Origin: Flammeovirgaceae bacterium SG7u.111
GTDB lineage: Bacteria > Bacteroidota > Bacteroidia > Cytophagales > Flammeovirgaceae
DNA: 64,000 bases
Assembly (NCBI GenBank): GCA_034044135.1
Contig: CP139021.1
Span: forward strand, 1,875,635 to 1,939,634
Reading direction: 5' to 3'
Both the position numbers and the translations under genes were made by a program. Shown here one piece after another: positions 34,788 through 43,337 of this stretch. Position 1 is the stretch's first letter. Every line of letters starts with the position of its first letter. The notes beneath the pieces were generated by a model that saw only the letters and a list, made by a program, of their open reading frames with translations, made no database searches and was not told where the DNA came from.

Positions 34788-35327
34788 TTATTCTTTATCT
34801 AATTCACTACCAAACCAGACCACAGCATAACCGCCATAAATTCCAATTCCTATCGCATTCCAATTGTGTCTGCTCCAAATGCCCTGGTTGATGATTACTG
34901 TATTGTGCCCGCCACTCCCTTTCCAGCCATTCAACGAACCTAAAGCAGTTGCTCTTCCACTACTCCAGTGCGATATTTCAAAGCCGTTGCCGGTATAAGA
35001 GGTAAGTTCTCTTGGCTTGTCCCACATGCAGCTTGCTTGTTTGTGGTCAGGAGTATAGCAGCAGGGAGACCATTCTCCCTTGTTGGACCAACTGTGCATA
35101 TTGCATGCTCCTTCGTCTGGGCTGTTATTTTCAAGGTCTTTCACATGGGTTTGGGCCACATAGGTCAAGGATTTTGATAAGGGAATAGCGGGAAGGTCGA
35201 GCTCTTGTCTATATTCCATGATCAATGCGTACAGCTTTTCTTCTTCTGAGGTAAGCGATTGGGAAAATGAGCTATTGAGTAGGGATAAGTGTAAAATAAT
35301 AGCTGATAAGGTGCTTTTTACCATCAT
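34788..35327 (-). CDS. Secreted CAP (SCP/PR1)-domain protein
   Basis: 179 residues with a signal peptide (LSAIILHLSLLNSSFSQ). The CAP fold is recognisable from its N-terminal helix (YALIMEYRQELDLPAIPLS), the THVKDLENN segment with a central His, GHNTVIINQGIW and the last strands NAIGIGIYGGYAVVWFG. Four cysteines in the middle (ACNMHSWSNKGEWSPCCY, then SCMW) suggest disulfides, fitting an exported protein. The biochemical function of bacterial CAP proteins is mostly unknown. Some bind lipids or act as peptidases. It is monocistronic. Confidence 0.88.
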   Translation of the reverse strand: MMVKSTLSAIILHLSLLNSSFSQSLTSEEEKLYALIMEYRQELDLPAIPLSKSLTYVAQTHVKDLENNSPDEGACNMHSWSNKGEWSPCCYTPDHKQASCMWDKPRELTSYTGNGFEISHWSSGRATALGSLNGWKGSGGHNTVIINQGIWSRHNWNAIGIGIYGGYAVVWFGSELDKE

Positions 35328-35570
35328 AGGTGTGGGTTGTTTTTTTGGTTTTACTTCTGAATATATTGATAGGAACGGTTACCCATGTTTTGTAAAGGGG
35401 AATTTCCGCATGTGCGAGAATAACGGAAGAAATCACCCGAAGTTTTCCATGATAATCAAGTATGGCTTTATAATAACCCTATGATAAAAGTTTAAACCAC
35501 TTCATATCTAAGCTTAAGTAAATTTTATTTTTTTTATTACAAATCCAGTAATGTTCAAGGTAAATCCTAT

Positions 35571-35687
35571 CTATGCTAATAGAGCTGGAATATAATTCAT
35601 TCTAAGTGAGGCAGGGAATAGGATTAGGAAAATTGAAGCTAATATCAGAATTAAGCCTAATGCAAAAATCAGGGTACTAGTTTTCAT
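35571..35687 (-). CDS. Possible 38-aa single-pass membrane peptide
   Basis: A short frame (MKTSTLIFALGLILILAS, then IFLILFPASLR) is one long hydrophobic helix with a charged start and a soluble tail. It lies alone in the 600-bp gap between the CAP and ketopantoate reductase-like genes. The strong membrane-helix pattern argues for a real small protein, but there is no other evidence. Confidence 0.35.
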   Translation of the reverse strand: MKTSTLIFALGLILILASIFLILFPASLRMNYIPALLA

Positions 35688-35927
35688 AGTTCTGTAGTTT
35701 TTAGTGTTTTATCAAAAATAATATAAGGCTTTTGACAAAGTATTGATTTGGTTCTGTTTCTTAAAAAATAATATTGCGAACGGGTAAAAATAAAGAATGT
35801 TTCATGCTTTTTTACAAAAAACAAAAGAGCCTGTAAACGACCTTCGATTTCTTCTTGCATATTCTTTTCTTTGGATTCCATCATTTCGAAAAAGAGGTTT
35901 GTGCGCCACAAACTATGGGTTGGTATT

Positions 35928-36848
35928 TCAAGCCATCTTGATTTTCGATTTTATTCTTATCATTTCGCCTAACAGCTTAGTGTTGGTTACCAATTCAGGC
36001 ATCCCTATTTCATCAGCAAGCCTTGAAATTTCCAAATTTAAACTTTCAATTTCGGTTCTTCTTCTATTTCTGATATCCTCATAGGTAGAAATAAGTTGCC
36101 CGTCTGCTCGCTTGCTTATCAGTATTAATTTTTCTTCAATTTCTTTTGGATCTAGTTCGATTTTATATTGATTGGCTAATGCTACACATTCTCCAATTAT
36201 GATTTTTGCTAGGTTTATAGCTTCAGGATTTCTTTGGAAAATACCATTGTCCACTTCGAGTAATGGGCAAATGGAATTAAATGCACAATTTATTATTACT
36301 TTATCCCATACATATTTTAAAATATGTGGCTCACTTTTAAAACCAAAATAGGGTGTGTTAACTTGGTTTACTATTGAATCTAAATTTGTATTCTTTTCTT
36401 GTATATTTCCTATTGGAGATGCTGTGACCGTTTTAAAGGCAAGGTTGTTTTCACTTGTAACCTGACTTGTTGAAAATAGAACGCAACGAAAGACTTTATC
36501 AAAGTATGCAAAAGGTTGTTCAATATTAAGCCCATTTTGGAGCAAAACAATTGTAAAGTCACCTTTTTTATCTTTTAGTTTTTGGGCAAGCTCAATATTT
36601 GCAAATGTTTTGGTTGCAATTAAAACAATACCATTTATTATGGGTAAATTATCTAATGTGATAGTTGTTATTGTTTGCTGAAATGTCTGATTATTTTGAT
36701 TTGTTACCGTAATTAAATTTTCTATAGTAGGTTTGTTTTCTACACTACCTCTTACAAGAGTAACCTCTTTGTTTGCTTGCTGTAGAAAAACAGCTAATGC
36801 TTTTCCAATTGCTCCCGAACCAATGATATAAATTTTACTTCCTCTCAT
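35928..36848 (-). CDS. Ketopantoate reductase (PanE/ApbA) family protein
   Basis: 306 residues from the ATG at 36848. Starting 11 codons earlier would add residues before the nucleotide-binding strand. The Rossmann motif is IYIIGSGAIGKALAVFL (residues 5-21), followed by the family's VLLQNGLN near 110. In the C-terminal helical domain KYVWDKVIINCAFNSICPLL contains the conserved Lys and Asn of the active site, and SSY-type positions are partly replaced (ISTYEDIRNRRRTEIESLN). It would reduce 2-dehydropantoate to pantoate with NADPH in CoA synthesis, although paralogues act on other keto acids. It is AT-richer than its neighbours and apparently monocistronic. Confidence 0.85.
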   Translation of the reverse strand: MRGSKIYIIGSGAIGKALAVFLQQANKEVTLVRGSVENKPTIENLITVTNQNNQTFQQTITTITLDNLPIINGIVLIATKTFANIELAQKLKDKKGDFTIVLLQNGLNIEQPFAYFDKVFRCVLFSTSQVTSENNLAFKTVTASPIGNIQEKNTNLDSIVNQVNTPYFGFKSEPHILKYVWDKVIINCAFNSICPLLEVDNGIFQRNPEAINLAKIIIGECVALANQYKIELDPKEIEEKLILISKRADGQLISTYEDIRNRRRTEIESLNLEISRLADEIGMPELVTNTKLLGEMIRIKSKIKMA

Positions 36849-37063
36849 AAGTTTACTTTTTGTTAAAAGCAAACTTATCATTTGTTTTATTAAGTCAAAA
36901 TAGCCAAGCTTGATTTATCCAATGTTTTTTGTTTAAAGTAGATTTCCTTCTCAGATATCCACCTTATTCTCACATTTTCTCAAACATCCATTTGTATCCT
37001 TCGTATGTAAAGTAGGATTCACCTAAGGGTGAAGCCTCTTTTTTTAACAACAACACTTTCCAA

Positions 37064-39727
37064 ATGATACGAAGTTTTGTACTCATAGCTATTACTATTT
37101 TTTCTTTCTCACTTTCCCAAGCACAATCTGTAGAAATCACCCGCTGGATGGGGCTTCAGGGCTATCCGTATGGGGTAGAGCATGTCGCTATTTCTAGCGA
37201 TGGGCGCTACTTTGCCGTACTGCCCAAGCAGCAGAGCAACACGGTTGATCTGTACGATGAGAACTACCAAAAGGTATGGTCGCACCGAGGAGTACTACGA
37301 GGGAAATCGAACGTGGCAGCTTTTAGTCCTGATGGCAAGTACTTGTTTTTCTCCAACTACGGAAAGGGCACGGATATAGGCGTGCTAAATGTACAAACCC
37401 GCAAAATAGTTAGGAAACTACGGAAGCACATGGGCTTGGTAACGAGCTTAAGCTTTAGTGCCAACGGTAAGTACATGGTGTCGGCTGGTGAAGATGGCTT
37501 TATAAGGGTGTGGGAATACACCAACGAATCTTTCTTCGAGATCCAGTCTTTCAAAAGCAATTCGGGGGCAATCCGAAATGTTGCTTTTGCCGATAACGGG
37601 CAACTCTTTGCCGCAGCTAACTCTAACCAAACCGTAACGATTTTTTCTTTAGAAGGAAAACAGTTTAAAGCTTCGAGTGCACTCAAGCTCAATGGGGTTC
37701 AGGCAAAGGAAATTGTGTTCGGTAAGAATGCCAGCCAGCTAGCCATGGTACAGTCCGACGGCTCGGTGCAGGTGTTCAACCGGTCTGGCTATGACTACCA
37801 GTTTGCTTTTAAGCTACCGACAGGCTACGGAACGACAAGCCTTGCTTTCAGCCCAAACGGTGATTATTTGCTAGTGGCAGGCAGCGATAGATCGGTGAAA
37901 ATGTATGGAATTACTAAGGAAAGGGCACTTTTGAGCGAAACGCTTTGGGACCATGAAAAAGCAGTGGCGGATATTGCCATTTCGGGTAATGGAAAAATGA
38001 TGCTGACTGCTGGGGCGGAAGGTGTGGCAAATATTTGGAAGGTAGAAGGGATGAAAGGTAGGGGCGAAATCCTAGGGATTTCGGGAGGAACAAGTAGCCG
38101 ACCTTCGGGCTTGCCTCCAGTGCTTTCTATTGAGGAAATCAGTTTTTCGGAGTCTGTGCTCGATGCCGAAGAATCGGCTGAGCTAAAGGTTACGGTGAAA
38201 AACTCGGGACCTGGAGAGGCTCAAAATGTACGTTTGTTGCTCAGAGGAAGTCTTGGTGAGGTATTGATTCCGAAGGAAACGACTTTTCCTTCTATAGCAG
38301 CTAAAGGAGGTTTGGAAACGCTTACCGTACGCATCAGTGGCTCGGCAAATTTACCAACTTCTTCGGCATTTATAGATATAGCAGTTGAACAAGCCGATTT
38401 TGGTATTCGCTTGCAGGGCAGAAGGCTTACGTTCAATACGAGGCACAGCCCTAAGCCCAGGCTTACACTGGCTAAATTTGCTGTGTTGGAACATGTATCG
38501 GCTTCACCCAATAATCAGGTGGATTTGAATGAGATGATAGATGTGAAGTTTGTGGTGCAAAACGTGGGTGAAGGAACTGCCCGGGATGTGGAGTTGAACT
38601 TGACAAACAACCAAAAAGGCGTGCTGTACCTAGGCGTGGAAGAGCAAGGCCAGCTTACAAGGCAAAACCCTCGGATTTCTGAAATTCCTTCGGGTAAATA
38701 TGTGACGGTGGTGTATCGCTATTTTGTGAACAGTGAGTTTGCTGGAACGGACTTGTTATTTGACCTCAATGGTAAAGAACGGTTGGGAAGCTTTGGTTTC
38801 AATGAACGCAAGTCGGTAGCCATAAACAAGACCCTGCGAGAGGAGGGACAAATAGTGGTGATGGATGGGAATACACCAGATTATCGCCCTGGCCAAGTGG
38901 AAGATGTGCCTGACCTGTATGTGGATGTTAGGCAAAATATTCCGCAGACCCGCAAGGTGAACAACGATGCTGTAGCGGTGGTGATAGGAAATCAGCATTA
39001 CCGAAACAGAGATGTTCCTTCGGTAGATTTTGCCATAGAAGATGTCCAAACAATGAAGGAATACTTGGTGAAAACTTTTGGTTTTAAAGAGGGAAATATC
39101 TTGTATTATAAAGATGCTACGCAAGCAGATTTTAATGCGCTTTTTGGTACGCCTACGAACCCAAGAGGACGGTTGTATAATTATGTAAAAGCGGGAATAT
39201 CCGATGTATTTGTCTATTACAGTGGGCACGGCGCGCCAGATCCAGAAAGCAAAGAAGCCTTCTTTGTACCTGTAGATTGCGATCCTTCGGTAGTGGCGCT
39301 CAACGGCTACGGAGTGAATACCTTTTACAATAATATTTCCCAGATCCCTTACCGCTCGCTTACAGTGGTGGTGGATGCTTGTTTTAGTGGAAGTTCAGCG
39401 AAAGGAATGCTCTTAAAGAATATTTCACCTGTGTTCATCCAGCCTAAAATGAAGGTAATTAACGATGAAAAAGCAATTGTATTCACTTCGGCAGGGGGCG
39501 AACAAGTCTCCTCTTGGTATCCCGAAAAAAGACATTCCCTTTTCACTTATTATTTTCTAAAAGGCTTGCAGGGCGAAGCAAACACCAACAAAGATAGGCA
39601 ATTGACCTTGGCAGAACTAGAGAGTTATATCCAAAGCCAAGTGCCGTACATGGCGCGTAGGCTCAATAATAGGGAGCAATCTCCTGAGGTTTTTGGAGAG
39701 CAGGAAAAAGTGTTGGTCGATTATTAA
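37064..39727 (+). CDS. Exported WD40-caspase (C14) protein with CARDB-like spacers
   Basis: 887 residues with a Sec signal (LIAITIFSFSLSQAQ). Residues 30-345 form a WD40 propeller (repeats such as AFSPDGKYLFFSNY, SFSANGKYMVSAGEDGFIRVWEY). Residues 355-460 and 470-590 are two immunoglobulin-like CARDB-type domains (LKVTVKNSGPGEAQNVRLLL, FVVQNVGEGTARDVELNL). Residues 640-885 are a caspase-fold peptidase with His722 in YYSGHG and Cys773 in VVVDACFSGS, both catalytic residues intact. A short EF-hand-like loop (NTNKDRQLTLAE) follows. It would be a cysteine peptidase working outside the cytoplasm. The target is unknown. A strong terminator follows. Confidence 0.92.
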   Translation: MIRSFVLIAITIFSFSLSQAQSVEITRWMGLQGYPYGVEHVAISSDGRYFAVLPKQQSNTVDLYDENYQKVWSHRGVLRGKSNVAAFSPDGKYLFFSNYGKGTDIGVLNVQTRKIVRKLRKHMGLVTSLSFSANGKYMVSAGEDGFIRVWEYTNESFFEIQSFKSNSGAIRNVAFADNGQLFAAANSNQTVTIFSLEGKQFKASSALKLNGVQAKEIVFGKNASQLAMVQSDGSVQVFNRSGYDYQFAFKLPTGYGTTSLAFSPNGDYLLVAGSDRSVKMYGITKERALLSETLWDHEKAVADIAISGNGKMMLTAGAEGVANIWKVEGMKGRGEILGISGGTSSRPSGLPPVLSIEEISFSESVLDAEESAELKVTVKNSGPGEAQNVRLLLRGSLGEVLIPKETTFPSIAAKGGLETLTVRISGSANLPTSSAFIDIAVEQADFGIRLQGRRLTFNTRHSPKPRLTLAKFAVLEHVSASPNNQVDLNEMIDVKFVVQNVGEGTARDVELNLTNNQKGVLYLGVEEQGQLTRQNPRISEIPSGKYVTVVYRYFVNSEFAGTDLLFDLNGKERLGSFGFNERKSVAINKTLREEGQIVVMDGNTPDYRPGQVEDVPDLYVDVRQNIPQTRKVNNDAVAVVIGNQHYRNRDVPSVDFAIEDVQTMKEYLVKTFGFKEGNILYYKDATQADFNALFGTPTNPRGRLYNYVKAGISDVFVYYSGHGAPDPESKEAFFVPVDCDPSVVALNGYGVNTFYNNISQIPYRSLTVVVDACFSGSSAKGMLLKNISPVFIQPKMKVINDEKAIVFTSAGGEQVSSWYPEKRHSLFTYYFLKGLQGEANTNKDRQLTLAELESYIQSQVPYMARRLNNREQSPEVFGEQEKVLVDY

Positions 39728-39754
39728 GAAAGGTTTTATTCTTGGAAAAAGTAG

Positions 39755-39785
39755 AAAGCTCCCCATCAGGAGCTTTTTTTATTTT
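39755..39785 (+). terminator. Terminator after the caspase gene
   Basis: AAAGCTCC-CCATCA-GGAGCTTT followed by a long T tract, 28 bp after the caspase-gene stop. Confidence 0.9.
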
Positions 39786-39926
39786 GTAAGGGCTAATGAT
39801 TGAGAAAAATCAGCTAAAATAATTATAGAAGGCATAGATTAGATAGGTAAAGGATTTAGTTTTGCAAAAGGGCAGAATCCATCTGCTTTTTTTTGATTTT
39901 TAACTTACTAAAACAGCGCAAGACCT

Positions 39927-40553
39927 ATGTTTACCGGAATAGTGGAATGTACGGGAGAGGTGGTGACCATCACCAAGGAAAATGAAAATGTGACTTTTGA
40001 AATAGCTTCGCCAGTGAGCCATGAGCTGAAGGTGGACCAAAGCGTAGCCCACAATGGTGTTTGCCTTACCGTTACGCACGTAGCCGATGGGAAACATAGG
40101 GTTACCGCCATTTTGGAAACCTTGCGGAAAACAAACCTTGGAGATTGGGTGGAAGGCTCGGAAGTGAACATAGAGCGTTGCATGCAAATGAACGGAAGGG
40201 TAGATGGACATTTGGTACAAGGGCATGTTGACCAAATAGCTACCTGTACCAGCGTGAAAGACGAAGACGGAAGCTGGTTCTTTACCTTCGAATACGATCC
40301 TTCTTTTGGAAATATCACAGTAGAAAAAGGATCGATTACCATCAACGGGGTGAGTCTTACGGTAGTAAATTCCCAAAAAGGGGCACTTAGTGTGGCAATA
40401 ATTCCTTATACCTATGAGCATACTAACTTCAAACAGTTCAGAGTAGGGACCAAGGTGAATTTCGAATTTGACATCATCGGGAAATATTTACAAAAGATGT
40501 TTGAAAACAGTCCTTACTATCAGCACTTTAATCAACCGCCTGCTGCTGAGTAG
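39927..40553 (+). CDS. ribE: Riboflavin synthase, alpha chain
   Basis: 208 residues. It starts MFTGIVECTGEV, the near-invariant beginning of riboflavin synthase, and shows the internal duplication of the family: first lumazine-binding repeat 1-97 (VAHNGVCLTVTHV, ETLRKTNL), second 98-195 (VDGHLVQGHVDQ, ITINGVSLTVVN, IIPYTYEHTNF). The enzyme dismutates two 6,7-dimethyl-8-ribityllumazine molecules to riboflavin and acts as a homotrimer in the cytoplasm. No other rib gene is adjacent and no FMN riboswitch was seen. TAGTTTTG at 39857-39864 is a possible -7 box. It is full length with all key motifs intact. Confidence 0.97.
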   Translation: MFTGIVECTGEVVTITKENENVTFEIASPVSHELKVDQSVAHNGVCLTVTHVADGKHRVTAILETLRKTNLGDWVEGSEVNIERCMQMNGRVDGHLVQGHVDQIATCTSVKDEDGSWFFTFEYDPSFGNITVEKGSITINGVSLTVVNSQKGALSVAIIPYTYEHTNFKQFRVGTKVNFEFDIIGKYLQKMFENSPYYQHFNQPPAAE

Positions 40554-40731
40554 TGTGAAAGGTATAATGTGCTATTTTATTTGAAGTTGATGCTGTATCA
40601 CCAAAACTGGTGAAAAAAGCAATCCAGATTTGATTGAATACGGTTTTTATAAAAATATTATTACCTTACAAAAAGGTTCATCTTGTGATAAGTATATTCT
40701 GGTTTGTTTTTTAACCAAATATAAGTTTGCT

Positions 40732-40739
40732 TAAAAATC
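40732..40739 (+). promoter_or_regulatory. Possible -7 box of the LytTR regulator gene
   Basis: TAAGTTTG fits TAnnTTTG, with TTTG 15 bases upstream (40713-40716). The leader would be about 80 bases. Spacing is shorter than ideal. Confidence 0.3.
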
Positions 40740-40820
40740 ACAAAGCAATTGAATCTTTCGTTATTAAACCCAAAATCTAACACGCCGACCTCTAGGAAGG
40801 CTTAACCTAACCTACTTATT

Positions 40821-41516
40821 ATGAGATGTATAGTTGTTGATGATGACCAAGTATCGAGGACGGTTATCAATGATTATATCGAACGGACGGATGGATTGGA
40901 GCTGGCAAAAGATTTTGACAATGCTATTTCAGCATTGCAATATTTAAAATCCGAAGCTGTAGACCTAATCTTCTTGGATGTAGAGATGCCCAAAATGTCG
41001 GGTATGGATCTGGTAAGCACTTTAAAAATACTGGATAACCTACCTCACGTCATCATTATGACGAGCAAAAAAGAGTATGCGTTTGATGCGTTTAAGTTTG
41101 AATTGACCGGCTTCTTGCTCAAAGATATCAAATATGCTGAGTTTTTAGAGGAAGTGGGGAAAGTGAAGCAAGTAAGGGAGCAAAGTGTAATAGAATCGGA
41201 CAATCAAGAGGCTATTTATGTGAAAGCCGACAACAAAATCCAGCGAGTGAATTTGTCGGATATGTTGTTCATTGAAGCATTATCCGACTATGTAATTATC
41301 AATACAGCGCAGAAGAGGTTAGTGGTACATTCGACCATGAAGGGAATAGAAAAGCGGCTAGCCTCTAACGATTTTGCTAGGGTTCACCGCTCTTATATTG
41401 TAAATATTTCTAAGATTGAGTCCATCGAAGACATGAACATCAGCATGCAAGGGAAAAGCATCCCCATAGGTTCTTCTTATAAAAATGACTTCTTGGCTAA
41501 GCTTAACTTGCTGTAG
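40821..41516 (+). CDS. LytTR-family response regulator
   Basis: 231 residues. Residues 1-120 form a receiver domain with the acidic pair in VVDDDQ, phospho-acceptor Asp53 in LIFLDVEMPKMSG, Thr81 in IIMTS and Lys101 in GFLLKDI. Residues 130-230 form a LytTR DNA-binding domain (IYVKADNKIQRV, FARVHRSYIVNISKI, IPIGSSYK). It would be phosphorylated by a LytS/YehU-type kinase and bind direct repeats near promoters. The partner kinase is not adjacent. The 3' end overlaps the convergent PAP2 gene by 14 bp. Confidence 0.95.
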   Translation: MRCIVVDDDQVSRTVINDYIERTDGLELAKDFDNAISALQYLKSEAVDLIFLDVEMPKMSGMDLVSTLKILDNLPHVIIMTSKKEYAFDAFKFELTGFLLKDIKYAEFLEEVGKVKQVREQSVIESDNQEAIYVKADNKIQRVNLSDMLFIEALSDYVIINTAQKRLVVHSTMKGIEKRLASNDFARVHRSYIVNISKIESIEDMNISMQGKSIPIGSSYKNDFLAKLNLL

Positions 41517-42087
41517 TCTTTTTCTTAGGTCTAATGTATTTGTCGGCGAGTAGGTATATTTTGTATGCAAGCCATCCCCAAAATATACCTGCTATAGCGC
41601 CAACAGTTATATCTCCCGGATAATGCACCCCAACAGCTATCCTGCTATAAGCCACAATTGCCGCCCAAGCAAAGAGCAACCACAAGTATTTGAGCCTATC
41701 TTTGAAAAGTAAATAGATAAACATAGCTATAGCAAAGGAGTTGGATGAGTGGCCAGAAATAAAGCCATAGCCTCCGCAGCCATCGCGAGTGGTGTGTACC
41801 AAATGCCCTATTTCGGGGCTGGCGCAAGGCCTGAATCGTTCGAAAAAGGGTTTGCAAAAGCCTGAAGAAAACTGGTCGGCGAAGGTGATGGTCAAGGCTA
41901 CGCCTATCAGCACGATGAACCCCCGCCACTTGTATTGCCAGAAAATATATGCCAAAATGAGGGCATAGAAGGGAAACCAAGTTTCCTTTTCGGTAATGAA
42001 CTGCCAAAAAATATCGGAGGTATCGCTGTGAAAGCTATTGAGCCAGAGAAAAAGTTCTTTATCTAACTTATCCAGATAATCTATCAT
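41503..42087 (-). CDS. PAP2-family phosphatase
   Basis: 194 residues with five or six membrane helices. The three phosphatase motifs are present: KPFFERFRP (KxxxxxxRP type, residues 78-86), SGHSSNSF (PSGH-like, near 110) and SRIAVGVHYPGD (SRxxxxxHxxxD, near 148). It dephosphorylates lipid phosphates such as undecaprenyl pyrophosphate or phosphatidic acid on the outer face of the inner membrane. It is complete, and the basic tail KKKTTAS is cytosolic. Its last codons overlap the convergent LytTR regulator gene. Confidence 0.93.
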   Translation of the reverse strand: MIDYLDKLDKELFLWLNSFHSDTSDIFWQFITEKETWFPFYALILAYIFWQYKWRGFIVLIGVALTITFADQFSSGFCKPFFERFRPCASPEIGHLVHTTRDGCGGYGFISGHSSNSFAIAMFIYLLFKDRLKYLWLLFAWAAIVAYSRIAVGVHYPGDITVGAIAGIFWGWLAYKIYLLADKYIRPKKKTTAS

Positions 42088-42348
42088 GAGTTTGAGATTA
42101 GTGTTGCATGGAAAAAATACCTCGCAAGGATAAGAAAAAACATGTTCCTTTCAAATCTGGGGGCTTAGTTTTGGGTAAATGGAAATTGCCAATAGCGGGG
42201 GAAAACCGTACCTGTTTATTCTTTTATAAATCAGAAAGGTTTATTTATATGTCCAGAGAAATCGTGTAGTGGAAAAAAAATATTAGAACATGTCCAATTC
42301 CAATTTCCTCATTCGTAGTGAGGGTAAATCAAACTAAAACTTAATACC

Positions 42349-42693
42349 ATGAAGGAATTTATGATGCTTTTTAGAAGTGAACCAAAAATGTGGTCAGAGC
42401 TCTCTCCAGAGCAAATGCAATCCAATATGAAAAAGTGGCAAGATTGGATTGGTGGGATTGCTGCCCAAGGAAAGTTTGTAAGTACTAGTCGCTTAGGATT
42501 TAATGGAAAAACGGTAAAGCCTGATAACACTGTTACTGATGGACCTTACGCTGAATTAAAAGAGATAGTGGGAGGGAATATGGTGGTAAAAGCGGAAAAT
42601 ATTGATGAAGTTGTCGAAATGGCGAAAGGTTGTCCTTCCTTAGAGATTGGTGGTCATGTTGAAGTTAGGGATACCATGGAAGTTACCCTTTAA
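42349..42693 (+). CDS. YCII-related (DGPF) family protein
   Basis: 114 residues. A small ferredoxin-like alpha/beta protein with EFMMLFRSEP at the start, a central TDGPYAELKEIVGG (the DGPF-type signature) and VVKAENIDEVVEMAKGCP near residue 85. In many bacteria such genes neighbour ECF sigma factors of group ECF42, as here: a DUF1569 gene and an ECF42-type sigma gene follow on the same strand. It may be a target or a partner of that sigma factor. No catalytic function is proven. A MITE-like element lies between it and the next gene. Confidence 0.9.
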   Translation: MKEFMMLFRSEPKMWSELSPEQMQSNMKKWQDWIGGIAAQGKFVSTSRLGFNGKTVKPDNTVTDGPYAELKEIVGGNMVVKAENIDEVVEMAKGCPSLEIGGHVEVRDTMEVTL

Positions 42694-42712
42694 TTTGAAT
42701 CAACCCTTAAAT

Positions 42713-42792
42713 AGGACTTACGTACTAACCCTGCCCTTGAAATTACGTGGTTAATCGGTATGTTGAATTTTATACCCAAATGCGTAAGTCCT
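42713..42792. mobile_element. 80-bp MITE-like element
   Basis: Perfect 10-bp terminal inverted repeats, AGGACTTACG (42713-42722) and CGTAAGTCCT (42783-42792), bound an 80-bp non-coding segment between the YCII and DUF1569 genes. Ends of the AGGACTTACGCA type are known from insertion sequences and MITEs. No clear target duplication was seen. Confidence 0.55.
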
Positions 42793-42825
42793 GATTTTAC
42801 AGTTTAGATTTTAAATTTCACTACG

Positions 42826-43278
42826 ATGGACAGTATATTTAAAGACACGACAATTAGTTGTTTTATAGAAAGAATCAATAAAATAAGTGAAAGTTCAATT
42901 GCTGAATGGGGTAAAATGAACCCTTATCAAATGTTGAAGCATTGCACAGAAAGTGAAAAAGTAAACCTTGGGGAATTGAAGCTGAAAAGATTATTTATAG
43001 GGAGATTATTTGGTAGGGTAGCATTGCAGTCCATTATTAAAGATGGAGCTAAGGAAAAGAAAAACTCGCCCACCCATCCAGCTTTGGTCATTTCTGAAAC
43101 AGGCGATGTAGAACAGCAGAAAGTGGCATTGATCAACCAACTTAAAAAGTATTCTAAAGCGAATCAAAGCGCCTTTGCTAGCCGGATACATCCTTTTTTT
43201 GGGAAAATGTCAATTAATGAGTGGGACATGCTTATTTGCAAGCACCTTGACCATCATTTACGACAGTTTGGGGTTTGA
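42826..43278 (+). CDS. DUF1569 (DinB-like) protein
   Basis: 150 residues. The family is recognised from WGKMNPYQMLKHCTESE (residues 26-42), HPALVISETGD, and the end RIHPFFGKMSINEWDMLICK with the terminal HLDHHLRQFGV. Its His residues (His37 and the late HLDHH) fit the metal-binding pattern of the DinB fold. It is probably a small metal-dependent enzyme, possibly thiol-S-transferase-like. It lies between the YCII gene and the ECF sigma gene on the same strand, separated by short gaps, so they may be co-regulated. Confidence 0.88.
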   Translation: MDSIFKDTTISCFIERINKISESSIAEWGKMNPYQMLKHCTESEKVNLGELKLKRLFIGRLFGRVALQSIIKDGAKEKKNSPTHPALVISETGDVEQQKVALINQLKKYSKANQSAFASRIHPFFGKMSINEWDMLICKHLDHHLRQFGV

Positions 43279-43337
43279 TAAGTCTTATTAATTATAATTT
43301 GAGCAAGGAGTATAGAAAATATGCTAAGTAAAAATGT

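Noticed and set aside
35684-35911. 75-codon minus-strand frame upstream of the 38-aa frame
   Set aside because: No recognisable features, poor composition and no sensible start context.
39727-39926. FMN riboswitch before riboflavin synthase
   Set aside because: The gap is short, AT-rich and taken up partly by the upstream terminator; no RFN-element motifs were seen.
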